Made by a program: the position numbers and the translations under genes. A stretch of 11,318 bases of DNA. Source: Verrucomicrobiota bacterium. GTDB lineage: Bacteria; Verrucomicrobiota; Verrucomicrobiia; Verrucomicrobiales; Verrucomicrobiaceae. Location: the NCBI GenBank assembly GCA_009885275.1, contig VFKY01000243.1:1-11318 (forward strand). The letters are read 5' to 3'. The notes below the pieces were generated by a model. That model had not been told where the DNA came from. It was given only the letters and a program-made list of their open reading frames with translations, and ran no database searches. Below, piece by piece: positions 1-6,925 of the stretch (its first letter is position 1; each line of letters starts with the position of its first letter).

Positions 1-137
1 ACATCGTCAAGCAGCTCAATCTGCTCCGCCCCATCTACAGCAAGACCACCAACTATGGCCACTTCGGCAAAGACGATAAGGATCTGACTTGGGAACGTAC
101 CGACAAGGTGGGAGCTTTGCTCAAGGCGGTGAAATAA
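1..137 (+). CDS. metK: S-adenosylmethionine synthetase, C-terminal end (5' truncated by window)
   Basis: Reading from base 3, the last 44 codons encode a tail containing [18 protein letters not shown] and then WERTDKV, ending in TAA at 135-137. The RPIY...YGHFG...WE(K/R)TDK pattern is the characteristic C-terminus of bacterial MetK, the cytoplasmic enzyme that makes S-adenosylmethionine from methionine and ATP. Only the last part of the C-terminal domain is visible, so the active site cannot be checked. The next gene is ahcY on the same strand, which removes the S-adenosylhomocysteine left by methylation, so the two form a methyl-cycle pair. The stop lies 5 bases before the left arm of a long inverted repeat. 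Confidence 0.93.
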   Translation, partial: IVKQLNLLRPIYSKTTNYGHFGKDDKDLTWERTDKVGALLKAVK

Positions 138-142
138 CGCAA

Positions 143-287
143 AGGTTTAAGTGTTCAGGTTCAAGGTTTCAGAAAATTCACTGAAGCCTTGGCTAGACAC
201 TATATGCCGCTCTTATCGAAGATAATATCCCCTCGCATCGCACGCTGATGCTCCACACTGAAACCTTAAACCTGAACACTTAAACCT
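143..287. repeat. 30-bp inverted repeat filling the metK-ahcY gap, with 7-base periodicity
   Basis: The arms are 143-172 and 258-287. They are reverse complements at 29 of 30 positions; the single mismatch is C162 against A268, which would be a G-U pair in a minus-strand transcript. The centre (173-257, 85 bases) is not obviously repetitive. Within the left arm the bases fall into four related heptads: AGGTTTA, AGTGTTC, AGGTTCA, AGGTTTC, followed by AG. The element starts 5 bases after the metK stop and ends 7 bases before the ahcY ATG, so it is essentially the whole intergenic region. It could be a dispersed REP/MITE-like element or a large RNA hairpin affecting ahcY expression; the sequence alone does not decide. 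Confidence 0.85.
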
Positions 288-294
288 AACTACC

Positions 295-1698
295 ATGCCC
301 GACTACAAAGTAAAAGACATCGCCCTCGCCGACTTCGGTCGCAAAGAACTCGACATCGCGGAACACGAAATGCCAGGTCTCGTGGCTACCCGTGAAAAAT
401 ACGGCAAAGCCAAACCTCTCGCAGGCGTCCGCATTACCGGCTCTCTCCACATGACCATCCAAACGGGTGTTCTCATTGAAACTTTAAAGGATCTTGGTGC
501 CGATGTGCGCTGGGCTTCCTGCAATATTTTCTCCACCCAGGACCACGCCGCCTCTGCCATCGCGGCTACAGGCACACCCGTGTTTGCTTGGAAGGGTGAA
601 TCGCTCGAAGAATATTGGTGGTGCACTTGGAAGGCCATCATCTTCCCCGGCGATAAAGGACCTCAACTCATCGTCGATGACGGTGGCGACGTAACACTGC
701 TTATCCACAAGGGTTATGAAATGGAGAATGGCGACAAGTGGGTCGACAGTCCTTCCGACAACCATGAAGTTAAAGTCATCAAGGATCTCCTCAAGGACAT
801 CGCCAAAAACCAGCCCGGCATCTTCCATGAAATCGTCAAGGAGTTGAAAGGCGTCTCTGAAGAGACCACCACGGGCGTGCACCGCCTCTATGAAATGGCC
901 AACGCCGGCAAACTTCTCTTCCCTGCCATCAACGTCAACGACAGCGTCACCAAATCCAAGTTCGATAACCTCTACGGTTGCCGTGAATCCCTTCTCGACG
1001 GTATCAAGCGTGCCACAGATGTCATGATCGCTGGTAAGGTTGGCGTAGTGTGCGGCTACGGCGATGTCGGTAAAGGCTGTGCCGCGGCACTCCGTGGCAT
1101 GGGCGCTCAGGTCATTGTCACTGAAATCGATCCTGTGTGCGCTCTTCAAGCCGCCATGGAAGGATATCGTGTCATGCCGATTGAAGATACACTCGGCACC
1201 GGCGACATTTACGTTACCACCACCGGCAACAAGGATATCATCACTGTCGAACACATGGTGAAGATGAAGGATCAGGCCATTGTCTGTAACATCGGTCACT
1301 TTGACAATGAAATCCAAGTCGACAAACTGGAGAAACTCGCTGGCGTCAAAAAACTCAATATCAAGGCTCAGGTGGATAAATACACCTTCCCCGCTGGCAA
1401 CAGTATTTACATGCTCGCCGAAGGCCGTCTTGTGAACCTTGGTTGCGCCACTGGCCACCCCAGTTTCGTGATGAGCAACAGCTTCACCAATCAGACTCTC
1501 GCCCAGATCGAACTTTGGCAGACGAAGGACACTCGCCCCATCGGCGTCACTGTTCTTCCGAAGAAGTTGGACGAGGAGGTGGCTCGCCTTCACCTCGCGA
1601 AGATCGGTGTGAAGCTCACCATCCTCAGCAAGGATCAGGCTGATTACATCGGCGTACCGGTGGATGGCCCCTACAAGGCTGAGCATTACCGCTACTAA
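295..1698 (+). CDS. ahcY: adenosylhomocysteinase (S-adenosyl-L-homocysteine hydrolase)
   Basis: This 467-residue NAD-dependent cytoplasmic enzyme reversibly splits S-adenosylhomocysteine into adenosine and homocysteine, relieving product inhibition of methyltransferases. Visible landmarks, aligned by eye to the human enzyme, are H52 in SLHMTIQT (human H55), D128 in DDGGD (D131), E190 in SEETTTGVH (E156), K220, D224 and N225 in the [10 protein letters not shown] stretch, the NAD-binding loop GYGDVGKG at 254-261, H335 in CNIGHFD (H301), and the C-terminal KAEHYRY with K461 and Y465, which reaches into the neighbouring subunit's NAD site. The shift in numbering shows an insertion of about 37 residues between D128 and E190, typical of the long plant/bacterial form and explaining 467 versus about 432 residues. 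The start fits the family N-terminus ([18 protein letters not shown]). No Shine-Dalgarno is seen. It lies downstream of metK and is followed by an intrinsic terminator. Confidence 0.98.
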   Translation: MPDYKVKDIALADFGRKELDIAEHEMPGLVATREKYGKAKPLAGVRITGSLHMTIQTGVLIETLKDLGADVRWASCNIFSTQDHAASAIAATGTPVFAWKGESLEEYWWCTWKAIIFPGDKGPQLIVDDGGDVTLLIHKGYEMENGDKWVDSPSDNHEVKVIKDLLKDIAKNQPGIFHEIVKELKGVSEETTTGVHRLYEMANAGKLLFPAINVNDSVTKSKFDNLYGCRESLLDGIKRATDVMIAGKVGVVCGYGDVGKGCAAALRGMGAQVIVTEIDPVCALQAAMEGYRVMPIEDTLGTGDIYVTTTGNKDIITVEHMVKMKDQAIVCNIGHFDNEIQVDKLEKLAGVKKLNIKAQVDKYTFPAGNSIYMLAEGRLVNLGCATGHPSFVMSNSFTNQTLAQIELWQTKDTRPIGVTVLPKKLDEEVARLHLAKIGVKLTILSKDQADYIGVPVDGPYKAEHYRY

Positions 1699-1720
1699 GC
1701 CTCACCTCTAGAGCTCCTTC

Positions 1721-1751
1721 AAAGAGCGACCAGCGATGGTCGCTCTTTTTT
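1721..1751 (+). terminator. Rho-independent terminator after ahcY
   Basis: An 11-bp perfect stem, AAAGAGCGACC (1721-1731) with GGTCGCTCTTT (1738-1748), encloses a 6-base loop and runs into six T (1746-1751). It begins 22 bases after the ahcY stop. This is a textbook intrinsic terminator and should separate the methyl-cycle genes from the ATPase gene downstream. Confidence 0.93.
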
Positions 1752-1770
1752 GTTCCCCAAGCCGACGTGT

Positions 1771-1815
1771 TTATCCATGAAAATCCTCAATTGCTTTGTG
1801 GATTTTCATGGATAA
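1771..1815. repeat. 16-bp perfect inverted repeat in front of the ATPase gene (candidate operator)
   Basis: TTATCCATGAAAATCC (1771-1786) is matched exactly by its reverse complement at 1800-1815 across a 13-base spacer. There is no T-run after it, so it is not an intrinsic terminator for rightward transcription. The right arm contains GATAA of a GATAAT box (1811-1816) whose end lies 8 bases before the ATPase ATG. If that box is the -10, the palindrome sits in promoter DNA rather than in the ATPase mRNA, which fits an operator better than an RNA hairpin. That role is inference. Confidence 0.8.
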
Positions 1816-1816
1816 T
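1811..1816 (+). promoter_or_regulatory. Candidate -10 box of the ATPase gene
   Basis: GATAAT matches five of six bases of the sigma-70 -10 consensus and ends 8 bases before the ATG at 1825, implying a very short or absent leader. No good -35 is seen at 16-18 bases upstream; that space is taken up by the palindrome loop and arm. This is a weak call on its own. Confidence 0.4.
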
Positions 1817-1824
1817 AGTACCTC

Positions 1825-2973
1825 ATGTTAGATCGCCTGGAAGCCATGAATCGCCTCGAAACAGCGCTGGATGAGAATCCCGTGGCCGCACTTCTGGGGC
1901 CGCGTCAGTGCGGCAAGACCACACTGGCGCGCATGTTGATGGATCGGGATGGCGGTCATTGGTTTGATCTCGAAAGCGCAGAGGATCGGGCGGCTCTGGC
2001 TCATCCCGAGTTGATCTTGAAAAAGTTGACCGGGCTCGTGGTGATTGATGAAATCCAGCGCCAACCGGAGCTTTTTGCCGCCTTGCGCCCACTGGCGGAC
2101 AGGCGAAGCAAGCCCGCACGATTTCTCATTCTAGGTTCGGCATCACCAGACCTCGTGAAAGGAGTCTCGGAGAGTCTCGCGGGCCGTATCGGCTTTGTTG
2201 ATCTCAATGGATTTCATCTTGGCGAGATCGATAAAGCTCATCTGGATGATCTGTGGTTGCGAGGTGGTTTCCCCCGTTCCTTTCTTGCCAGCAGTGATGC
2301 CGCAAGCACGCGTTGGCGTTCCGACTTTGTGCGCACTTTTCTGGAGCAGGATCTTCCCCAACTCGGTATCCGCACCGCATCAGAAACTTTACGGCGTTTC
2401 TGGACCATGATCGGACACTACCACGGTCAAGTCTGGAATGCGGCGGAGCTGTCCCGTGCCCTCGGCTCATCTGAAGGAACTGCACGCAACTACCTGGATA
2501 TCCTCTGCGGTACCTATGTCGCCCGCCGCTTGATGCCTTGGCACACCAACTTGGGGAAGCGTGAATTGAAAGCTCCAAAGATATATGTCCGCGACAGCGG
2601 CCTGCTGCACAACTTACTGAGCATCAAGACACGTCAGGATATGCTCTCCCATCCCAAAGTCGGGGCCTCGTGGGAAGGCTTTGCTCTTGAACAGGTTTTA
2701 GCCCTCTGCGGCACGGAAGACACCTACTACTGGGGCACCCACAATGGCGCAGAACTTGATCTGCTTCTCTTCCGCAACGGCAAATCGTATGGCGTGGAGT
2801 TCAAAGTGAACGATGGCCCGCAAATGACCAGATCTTTGCACAGCGCCCTCAACGATCTGAAATTGGAACGCGCATGGATTCTGCATCCGGGAACAAAACG
2901 TTACCCCGTGCATGAGAAGGTAGAGGCGCTCCCTCTCCATGAACTAGCCGTTCTGAGGGACGCGATCCTGTGA
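1825..2973 (+). CDS. AAA_14/DUF4143-type ATP-binding protein
   Basis: This 382-residue protein has the domain order of the AAA_14/DUF4143 ATPases, cytoplasmic proteins with no agreed function that are often found in accessory DNA. Walker A is GPRQCGKTT (25-33) and Walker B is LVVIDE (71-76), followed by IQ as usual. LILGSAS near 110 is the sensor-1-like strand. The middle part has the family's GGFP...R...FLEQDLPQLG stretch and a small helix-turn-helix-like segment around LSRALGSSEGTARNYLDIL. The C-terminus (about 280-330) has a PD-(D/E)XK-like set: E284 or E289, D312 in AELDLLL, and E325-x-K327 in GVEFKV, so it may be a nuclease-like fold. ATG 1825 is used, although M8 (1846) is possible. No Shine-Dalgarno is present. 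It stands alone between the ahcY terminator and an HsdR-like remnant. Confidence 0.92.
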   Translation: MLDRLEAMNRLETALDENPVAALLGPRQCGKTTLARMLMDRDGGHWFDLESAEDRAALAHPELILKKLTGLVVIDEIQRQPELFAALRPLADRRSKPARFLILGSASPDLVKGVSESLAGRIGFVDLNGFHLGEIDKAHLDDLWLRGGFPRSFLASSDAASTRWRSDFVRTFLEQDLPQLGIRTASETLRRFWTMIGHYHGQVWNAAELSRALGSSEGTARNYLDILCGTYVARRLMPWHTNLGKRELKAPKIYVRDSGLLHNLLSIKTRQDMLSHPKVGASWEGFALEQVLALCGTEDTYYWGTHNGAELDLLLFRNGKSYGVEFKVNDGPQMTRSLHSALNDLKLERAWILHPGTKRYPVHEKVEALPLHELAVLRDAIL

Positions 2974-2997
2974 TCGCCGCAACATCCACTTGGCTGT

Positions 2998-3025
2998 TTG
3001 ACTCTGGCTTTTGCCACATGACAAT
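2998..3025 (+). promoter_or_regulatory. Candidate promoter before the HsdR-like remnant
   Basis: TTGACT (2998-3003; five of six bases of the -35 consensus) is separated by 16 bases from GACAAT (3020-3025; four of six of the -10). The box ends 15 bases before the ATG of the remnant at 3041, which is the distance expected for a short leader. It may be the surviving promoter of a lost restriction gene. Confidence 0.4.
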
Positions 3026-3040
3026 AATCCCTTCCATACC

Positions 3041-3145
3041 ATGACTGAGGCTGAGACCAGAGCACAGAAAATTGACCAGCAGCTAAATCGTGCCGGATGG
3101 AACGTTGCGGACTGAACCATGGTCGGCACCGAGATGTCCGTCTAA
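3041..3145 (+). pseudogene. Remnant of a type I restriction HsdR N-terminus
   Basis: An ATG at 3041 opens 24 codons reading MTEAETRAQKIDQQLNRAGW followed by NVAD, then TGA at 3113-3115; reading through gives TMVGTEMSV and TAA at 3143-3145. The pattern M-[TSN]-EAETRA-x-x-ID-x-x-L-x-x-AGW is the usual start of type I restriction enzyme R subunits (the DEAD/DEAH helicase-nuclease that cuts after translocation). The rest of that protein, normally 700-1000 residues, is absent: after 3145 there is only about 110 bases before the EF-hand gene, with no helicase motifs. The likeness is from memory of the family, over a short stretch, so the call is moderate. The alternative is a genuine 24-residue peptide. 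Confidence 0.55.
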
Positions 3146-3254
3146 AAATAAGCTGTGATACCCCCCAAGAGGAGTTTGTCCCAATTCTGGAATGAAGTGC
3201 TGTTAGGTTCTTGAAATTACCTTCACTCTGAAACACCGCCAACGCACCCATACC

Positions 3255-3578
3255 ATGAAAAATAAAGTATTGATTCTCACGACGCTCAGTCTCCTGACCC
3301 TAGTTAGCCCAAGCTTCGCAGGTAAAAAGAAGAACAAAGAGGCAGCTCCTAAACCTGTGGCGAATCCAGTGATGACCAAATATGACAAGGACGTCAACGG
3401 CACTCTTGATGACGCCGAGAAAGAAGCCATGCGTGAAGTTTTAGCCAGTGCTACGGCCTTGAAGGCGTATGATAAAAATAGCGATGGCGCTCTGGATGAT
3501 GCAGAACTCGCTGAAATCTCGAAACCCCCAGCGGTTCCAGCCGAAGCTCCAAAAAAGAAGAAAAAGAAAAACAAGTGA
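3255..3578 (+). CDS. Small secreted two-EF-hand protein with lysine-rich ends
   Basis: This 107-residue protein begins with a signal peptide: a hydrophobic core at 4-17 and a likely cleavage in SPSFA^GKKK after A22. The mature part starts with KKKNK and ends with PKKKKKKNK. Between them are two canonical 12-residue EF-hand calcium loops, DKDVNGTLDDAE (44-55) and DKNSDGALDDAE (73-84), each with acidic or amide ligands at positions 1, 3 and 5, glycine at 6 and glutamate at 12. It should be exported and bind calcium; its partner is unknown. The basic tails may contact acidic surface polymers, which is inference. The gap to the sigma factor is 45 bases with no visible terminator, so they may be co-transcribed. 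No Shine-Dalgarno precedes the ATG. Confidence 0.9.
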   Translation: MKNKVLILTTLSLLTLVSPSFAGKKKNKEAAPKPVANPVMTKYDKDVNGTLDDAEKEAMREVLASATALKAYDKNSDGALDDAELAEISKPPAVPAEAPKKKKKKNK

Positions 3579-3623
3579 TGATGAAACGGGCATGCTGACT
3601 TCGCACCACTCCGCTCATTACCC

Positions 3624-4157
3624 ATGTCCTCCAACGAAACCGAAACTCGCAAGCGTTTGATGTTGCTCATGACGCGACATCAGCGACAGATTTTTGGTTA
3701 CATCTACACGCTCGTGCCGAGCCGTCATGATGCGGAGGATATTTTGCAGGAGACCAGTCTCGTGATCTGCGAGAAATTTGATGACTTTAAAGAAGGCACA
3801 GACTTTGGAGCCTGGGCTTGTCAGATCGCCTGGTGGAACGTCCGCCGGGCTCGACAAAAGTTTGCACGCTCAAAAGTAGTCTTCGATGATGAGGTATTGG
3901 AGTCGGTCGCGATGACGGCGACCACGATGACCGAGGAGCTCGATCATCGTCACGAAGCGCTTGGGCATTGCCTCAGCAAACTACATCCTCGGGATCGGGA
4001 TCTTCTGCTCACGCGCTATGAACCGGGCGGTGGGGTAGAAGCAGCAGCGCAGCAGAGCGGTCGCTCACTTGAGGCTGCTTACAAAGCACTCACACGACTG
4101 CGCAAACTCTTGCACGACTGTGTCACTCAACAAATGACGATGGAGGCTGAAGCATGA
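3624..4157 (+). CDS. ECF-type sigma-70 family RNA polymerase sigma factor (planctomycete/verrucomicrobial type)
   Basis: This 177-residue protein has only regions 2 and 4, as in ECF sigma factors. Region 2 spans about 19-85 and includes the DAEDILQETSLVI core-binding helix and the FGAWACQIAWWNVRRAR -10 recognition segment. Region 4 spans about 110-165, with LHPRDRDLLLTRYEPGG and the helix-turn-helix VEAAAQQSGRSLEAAYKALTRLRKLL. The wording resembles the Rhodopirellula/Verrucomicrobium sigma subfamily. It would direct RNA polymerase to a small set of envelope or surface genes. Its stop overlaps the start of the FecR/LamG gene by 4 bases (ATGA at 4154-4157), the usual layout for a sigma factor and its regulator. 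The start is set by the conserved length; no Shine-Dalgarno is seen. Confidence 0.93.
   Translation: MSSNETETRKRLMLLMTRHQRQIFGYIYTLVPSRHDAEDILQETSLVICEKFDDFKEGTDFGAWACQIAWWNVRRARQKFARSKVVFDDEVLESVAMTATTMTEELDHRHEALGHCLSKLHPRDRDLLLTRYEPGGGVEAAAQQSGRSLEAAYKALTRLRKLLHDCVTQQMTMEAEA
4142..4146 (+). promoter_or_regulatory. Ribosome binding site of the FecR/LamG gene
   Basis: GGAGG ends 7 bases before the ATG at 4154, inside the end of the sigma factor gene. It is the only well-placed Shine-Dalgarno I see in the window and fixes the start of the downstream gene. It belongs to an internal operon gene, while the first genes of transcripts lack one. Confidence 0.75.
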
Positions 4158-5704
4158 ATAATGACGACACCCTCGAATTAACGACACTTTGCGGAGCGCT
4201 TGCCGATGGTACCATCACGAGCTCGCAGCAGGCGCGCTTGAATGAAATGCTCAAGGCAAGCGCGGAGGCACGGCAATTTTATATTCATCATGCAGCGCTA
4301 TCTGTGAGCTTGTATTCCTATGCTGCCGAATTGCAATCAGATGCCCCACGCAGCGAAGTGAAAAAACTGAAGACGTCTTGGTGGATGAGCGCTGCCATTA
4401 CTGCCGCACTTGCCGTTTCCTTCACATGGTGGATGCAACGAGAAGCACCTGCCACGATCCATGAAACGAAACTCGTAGCCTTAATGACGGGCACGAAAGA
4501 TTGCGTCTGGTCCGGCATTGACATCGCTCCAGGAACTTCATTGCAAGCAGGTCAGCGTCTTGATCTCTCAAAAGGTATTGCAGAAATTACCTTCGATTCA
4601 GGCGCGCAGGTAACGATGGAAGGACCTGCATCGCTGGTGGTGACTTCAGCATGGGACACCGCACTGGAGAGCGGAGCCGTCAAGGCCAGTGTGCCCAAGG
4701 AAGCTATCGGTTTTCGCGTATCGCACCCAAGTGTCGAAGTCATTGATCTTGGCACTGAATTTTCCATGATTGCGGATGCGGCGGGTGCAGAAGTCTTTGT
4801 ATTAAAGGGATCCGTTGAAGCGGTTGCTCATGGCGATGTGAAGCCCATAGTGCTGCTTGAACAGGAGTCGCACCGCTTTGCTGGTGACGGCATCAGTGCA
4901 GTGCCTGATCGCGAACGGAAGTTCGCACGATTCGCAAAAATCTTCAAACTTGATCGTGCCGTGGTCAATGGTGATTACGCGCATTGGTCTTTCGATGACA
5001 GCAAGGGTTCCGTGTTATTTGCTGAAGCAAAAGATAAGAAAAAAAGTGCCGTTAATGCCAAATTGAATTCGAATGCCACGGCGACACTGACGGAAGGCCG
5101 CTGGAGCAAAGGGTTAAGCTTTGATGGCCGGCTTGCCGCGAAAGCAACGGTGCCGGGAATGTCCGCTTCCAGTGCCGCTCGCACGATTGCTTTTTGGGTT
5201 CGCGTTCCGGAAGGCGAATCCACCCCCACGGGCAGTAGTTCCATTCTTGGTTGGGGACAACGCAACAACAAGCATGGCACACAGTCGGCGCGTATTGCCT
5301 GGAATAAATTTCCTGCTCATGGTCCGTACGGCGCTATTCGCACCGAACTCGGTCGGGCTCTCATCATGGGCCGCACCAACGTGCGCGATAATCGCTGGCA
5401 TCACGTCGCCGTCGTTCTCGTGCCTGACGCACTCGGCGTGCTGCAAGCAAAGCAATACGTAGATGGACACCTCGATGGAAGTTCGATAAATGATCCCAGA
5501 CCCCACCACAGCACGGACATCGTGAAGCTTGATGCGATGGACGCACTATGGCTGGGTCGCAGTCCGATTGATCGTCCAAAAGAAGGCTTTTTTATGGGAG
5601 CTCTTGACGAGTTATTTATCATCGATCGCGCGATGTCTCCGATAGAGATCGTGCGATTGATGCAGGAAAACCATCCGGACGCCGTCGTTGCCGAAGCTTT
5701 GTAA
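4154..5704 (+). CDS. FecR-type anti-sigma protein with C-terminal LamG-like domain
   Basis: This 516-residue protein has three parts. Residues 1-70 form a short cytoplasmic region resembling the sigma-binding end of anti-sigma factors (LCGALADGTITSSQQARLNEML...). One membrane helix follows at about 75-94 (SWWMSAAITAALAVSFTWWM). Outside are a FecR domain at about 105-245, with LSKGIAEITFDSGAQVTMEG, VSHPSVEVIDLGTEFSM and VFVLKGSVEA, and a concanavalin/LamG-like jelly roll at about 270-512, with YAHWSFDD, GLSFDG, RTIAFWVR, RWHHVAVV, YVDGHLDG and GALDELFIIDRAMSPIEI. The family usually controls the sigma factor beside it in response to an outside ligand; LamG domains often bind glycans. Translation is coupled to the sigma gene. 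The DUF1549/DUF1553 and sulfatase genes often found after such pairs are not present here. Confidence 0.9.
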   Translation: MNNDDTLELTTLCGALADGTITSSQQARLNEMLKASAEARQFYIHHAALSVSLYSYAAELQSDAPRSEVKKLKTSWWMSAAITAALAVSFTWWMQREAPATIHETKLVALMTGTKDCVWSGIDIAPGTSLQAGQRLDLSKGIAEITFDSGAQVTMEGPASLVVTSAWDTALESGAVKASVPKEAIGFRVSHPSVEVIDLGTEFSMIADAAGAEVFVLKGSVEAVAHGDVKPIVLLEQESHRFAGDGISAVPDRERKFARFAKIFKLDRAVVNGDYAHWSFDDSKGSVLFAEAKDKKKSAVNAKLNSNATATLTEGRWSKGLSFDGRLAAKATVPGMSASSAARTIAFWVRVPEGESTPTGSSSILGWGQRNNKHGTQSARIAWNKFPAHGPYGAIRTELGRALIMGRTNVRDNRWHHVAVVLVPDALGVLQAKQYVDGHLDGSSINDPRPHHSTDIVKLDAMDALWLGRSPIDRPKEGFFMGALDELFIIDRAMSPIEIVRLMQENHPDAVVAEAL

Positions 5705-5823
5705 TTTCCGAGTTAACTTTCTGCATCACAACATACGCGGCGTAAATGCCAAGGTGCGAGGAGCAGATATTGCTTTCCTGAGCCAGACTCTCGTTGCAGT
5801 CAAATTTCAATCCAACTCCAACG

Positions 5824-6243
5824 ATGAAGCAAAACGAATCTGTTACTAAAATCATGTCGCGCAATCTTGTTACCGTGCATCACGGTGACCCCATTTCCAA
5901 GGTGCGCCAGATCATCCGTGAACACGGTGTCCATCATGTGCCCGTCGTCAATGGTGACCAGCTTGTGGGGCTTATCAGTTATTCCGACATCTTACGCATC
6001 AGCTTCGGCGATGCTTTCAATGCGGATGAGCGCGCCGTAGATGCCACACTCGATAACACCATGACCATCGAGCAAATCATGGCCAGTGATGTGGTCACGC
6101 TCACCGAGCAGTCTACCATCCGTGAGGCAGCGGAAGTGCTTGCGCAAGGCAAGTTTCACTCCCTGCCGGTTGTCAGCAGCAAGAAGCTCGTTGGGATGGT
6201 TACCTCTTCAGATCTCATACGTTATCTCGTCGAGAAATTCTGA
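5824..6243 (+). CDS. Tandem CBS-domain protein
   Basis: This 139-residue cytoplasmic protein consists almost only of two CBS domains: about 8-60 (VTKIMSRNLVTVHHGDPISKVRQIIREHGVHHVPVVNGDQLVGLIS) and about 80-138 (IEQIMASDVVTLTEQSTIREAAEVLAQGKFHSLPVV...LVGMVTSSDLIRYLV). CBS pairs form a Bateman module that binds adenine nucleotides and regulates a partner; no enzymatic domain is attached here, so the partner must be separate. I use ATG 5824. An in-frame TTG at 5794 would add ten residues (ending NPTPT) of low-complexity character. It lies 119 bases after the FecR/LamG gene on the same strand, so separate transcription is possible. It converges on a minus-strand gene with a gap of only 34 bases and no hairpin terminator. 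Confidence 0.92.
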   Translation: MKQNESVTKIMSRNLVTVHHGDPISKVRQIIREHGVHHVPVVNGDQLVGLISYSDILRISFGDAFNADERAVDATLDNTMTIEQIMASDVVTLTEQSTIREAAEVLAQGKFHSLPVVSSKKLVGMVTSSDLIRYLVEKF

Positions 6244-6277
6244 AAGTTGGCATTTATTTAAGTTAAAATAGCTTCTC

Positions 6278-6841
6278 CTAATTTAATGCTGGAATCTTAA
6301 CTTCCACGTGCATCGTGCTGAGATTTTGATAAATTTTTTCAAGTCTCAGCACAGGCCACCAACGATAGAGGTATATCTCCAAAGGTCGCCACATCGCTAC
6401 CCAACCGATAATCGTCAATCCTTCTCGGACCATTCCGTGCCACGTGTCCTGTGTAGCCGGCAATGACTGTGCTATCACTTCACAACAGGCAAGAAAGGTG
6501 ATCCCTGTGATCAAAGCCATACGGCCCTCCTTCATCAATTTCTTAAACTCACGCCGCGTCATATCGGCCCTATACTCGAAGTAATGCCGCATTGATTCTG
6601 CAATCATCGCCTGCGGATTTCTCACGCCATCCGGTGCCTTACCCAAATGCACTAAAAGTTTTAGCGCTGCGTGGCTCGGGTATTCCTGTGCCCAACTCAG
6701 GATGAACTGCTCTGCATCATGGTCAAGATCGCGCTCATGAAAAGGCGATGGATCCATTGAATTAAAGAGCTGCTGAATCTCCGCTACCTTTACCTCGATC
6801 ATGTAGGGTGGCGTTGCCGTAATGCTGGCTGGTGAACTCAT
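6278..6841 (-). CDS. Two-helix membrane protein of an uncharacterised family
   Basis: This 187-residue protein has no function I can name. The N-terminal half is soluble and contains EVKVAEIQQLFNSMDPSPFH followed by ERDLDHDAEQFILSWA (about 15-52), which I recall as the conserved core of a widespread family of unknown function. Two hydrophobic segments follow at about 108-125 (MALITGITFLACCEVIAQ) and 141-160, the second running into GWVAMWRPLEIYLYRWWP (146-163), the family's most conserved stretch. Both termini are probably cytoplasmic. ATG 6841 leaves 14 residues before the conserved core. Alternatives are 6883, which adds a poorly fitting MGWRRCVLSV extension, and 6802. A TATAAT at 6843-6848 sits one base before the chosen ATG; see findings. 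Confidence 0.75.
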   Translation of the reverse strand: MSSPASITATPPYMIEVKVAEIQQLFNSMDPSPFHERDLDHDAEQFILSWAQEYPSHAALKLLVHLGKAPDGVRNPQAMIAESMRHYFEYRADMTRREFKKLMKEGRMALITGITFLACCEVIAQSLPATQDTWHGMVREGLTIIGWVAMWRPLEIYLYRWWPVLRLEKIYQNLSTMHVEVKIPALN

Positions 6842-6925
6842 GATTATACTGTACACCGACAGAACACATCTACGCCAGCCCATCCTTTTTATGAATGAAC
6901 GATACTCGTTTTTGATGTGGGTCGA

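Larger units (their letters stand above)
2974..3254. other. Gene-poor accessory gap holding the HsdR-like remnant
   Basis: This 281-base stretch between the ATPase stop and the EF-hand start has no complete gene of normal size. It contains the candidate promoter and remnant described separately; from 3146 to 3254 I see no stem with a T-run, no convincing promoter and no Shine-Dalgarno before 3255. Confidence 0.5.

Noticed and set aside
189..226. Promoter inside the inverted-repeat centre (TAGACA at 194-199 and GATAAT at 221-226)
   Set aside because: The spacing is 21 bases, too long for a normal sigma-70 promoter; co-transcription with metK is equally possible.
138..294. A SAM or S-adenosylhomocysteine riboswitch before ahcY
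   Set aside because: I could not find the conserved core of these riboswitches; the region is explained by the long inverted repeat. A covariance-model search would settle it.
484..1686. A 400-codon open frame on the minus strand across ahcY
   Set aside because: It is the antisense shadow of a highly conserved gene; its translation has no recognisable family features and no start signals.
1771..3145. Complete defence island (ATPase plus restriction genes)
   Set aside because: Only the ATPase is intact; the restriction gene is a short remnant and no methylase, specificity subunit, toxin-antitoxin or integrase is present.
5734..5744. 11-base palindrome TACGCGGCGTA between the FecR/LamG and CBS genes
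   Set aside because: Arms are only 5 bp and there is no promoter nearby; it is expected by chance at this length.
5794..5823. TTG start giving a CBS protein ten residues longer
   Set aside because: The extra residues precede the CBS fold, are not family-like, and an ATG is available at 5824.
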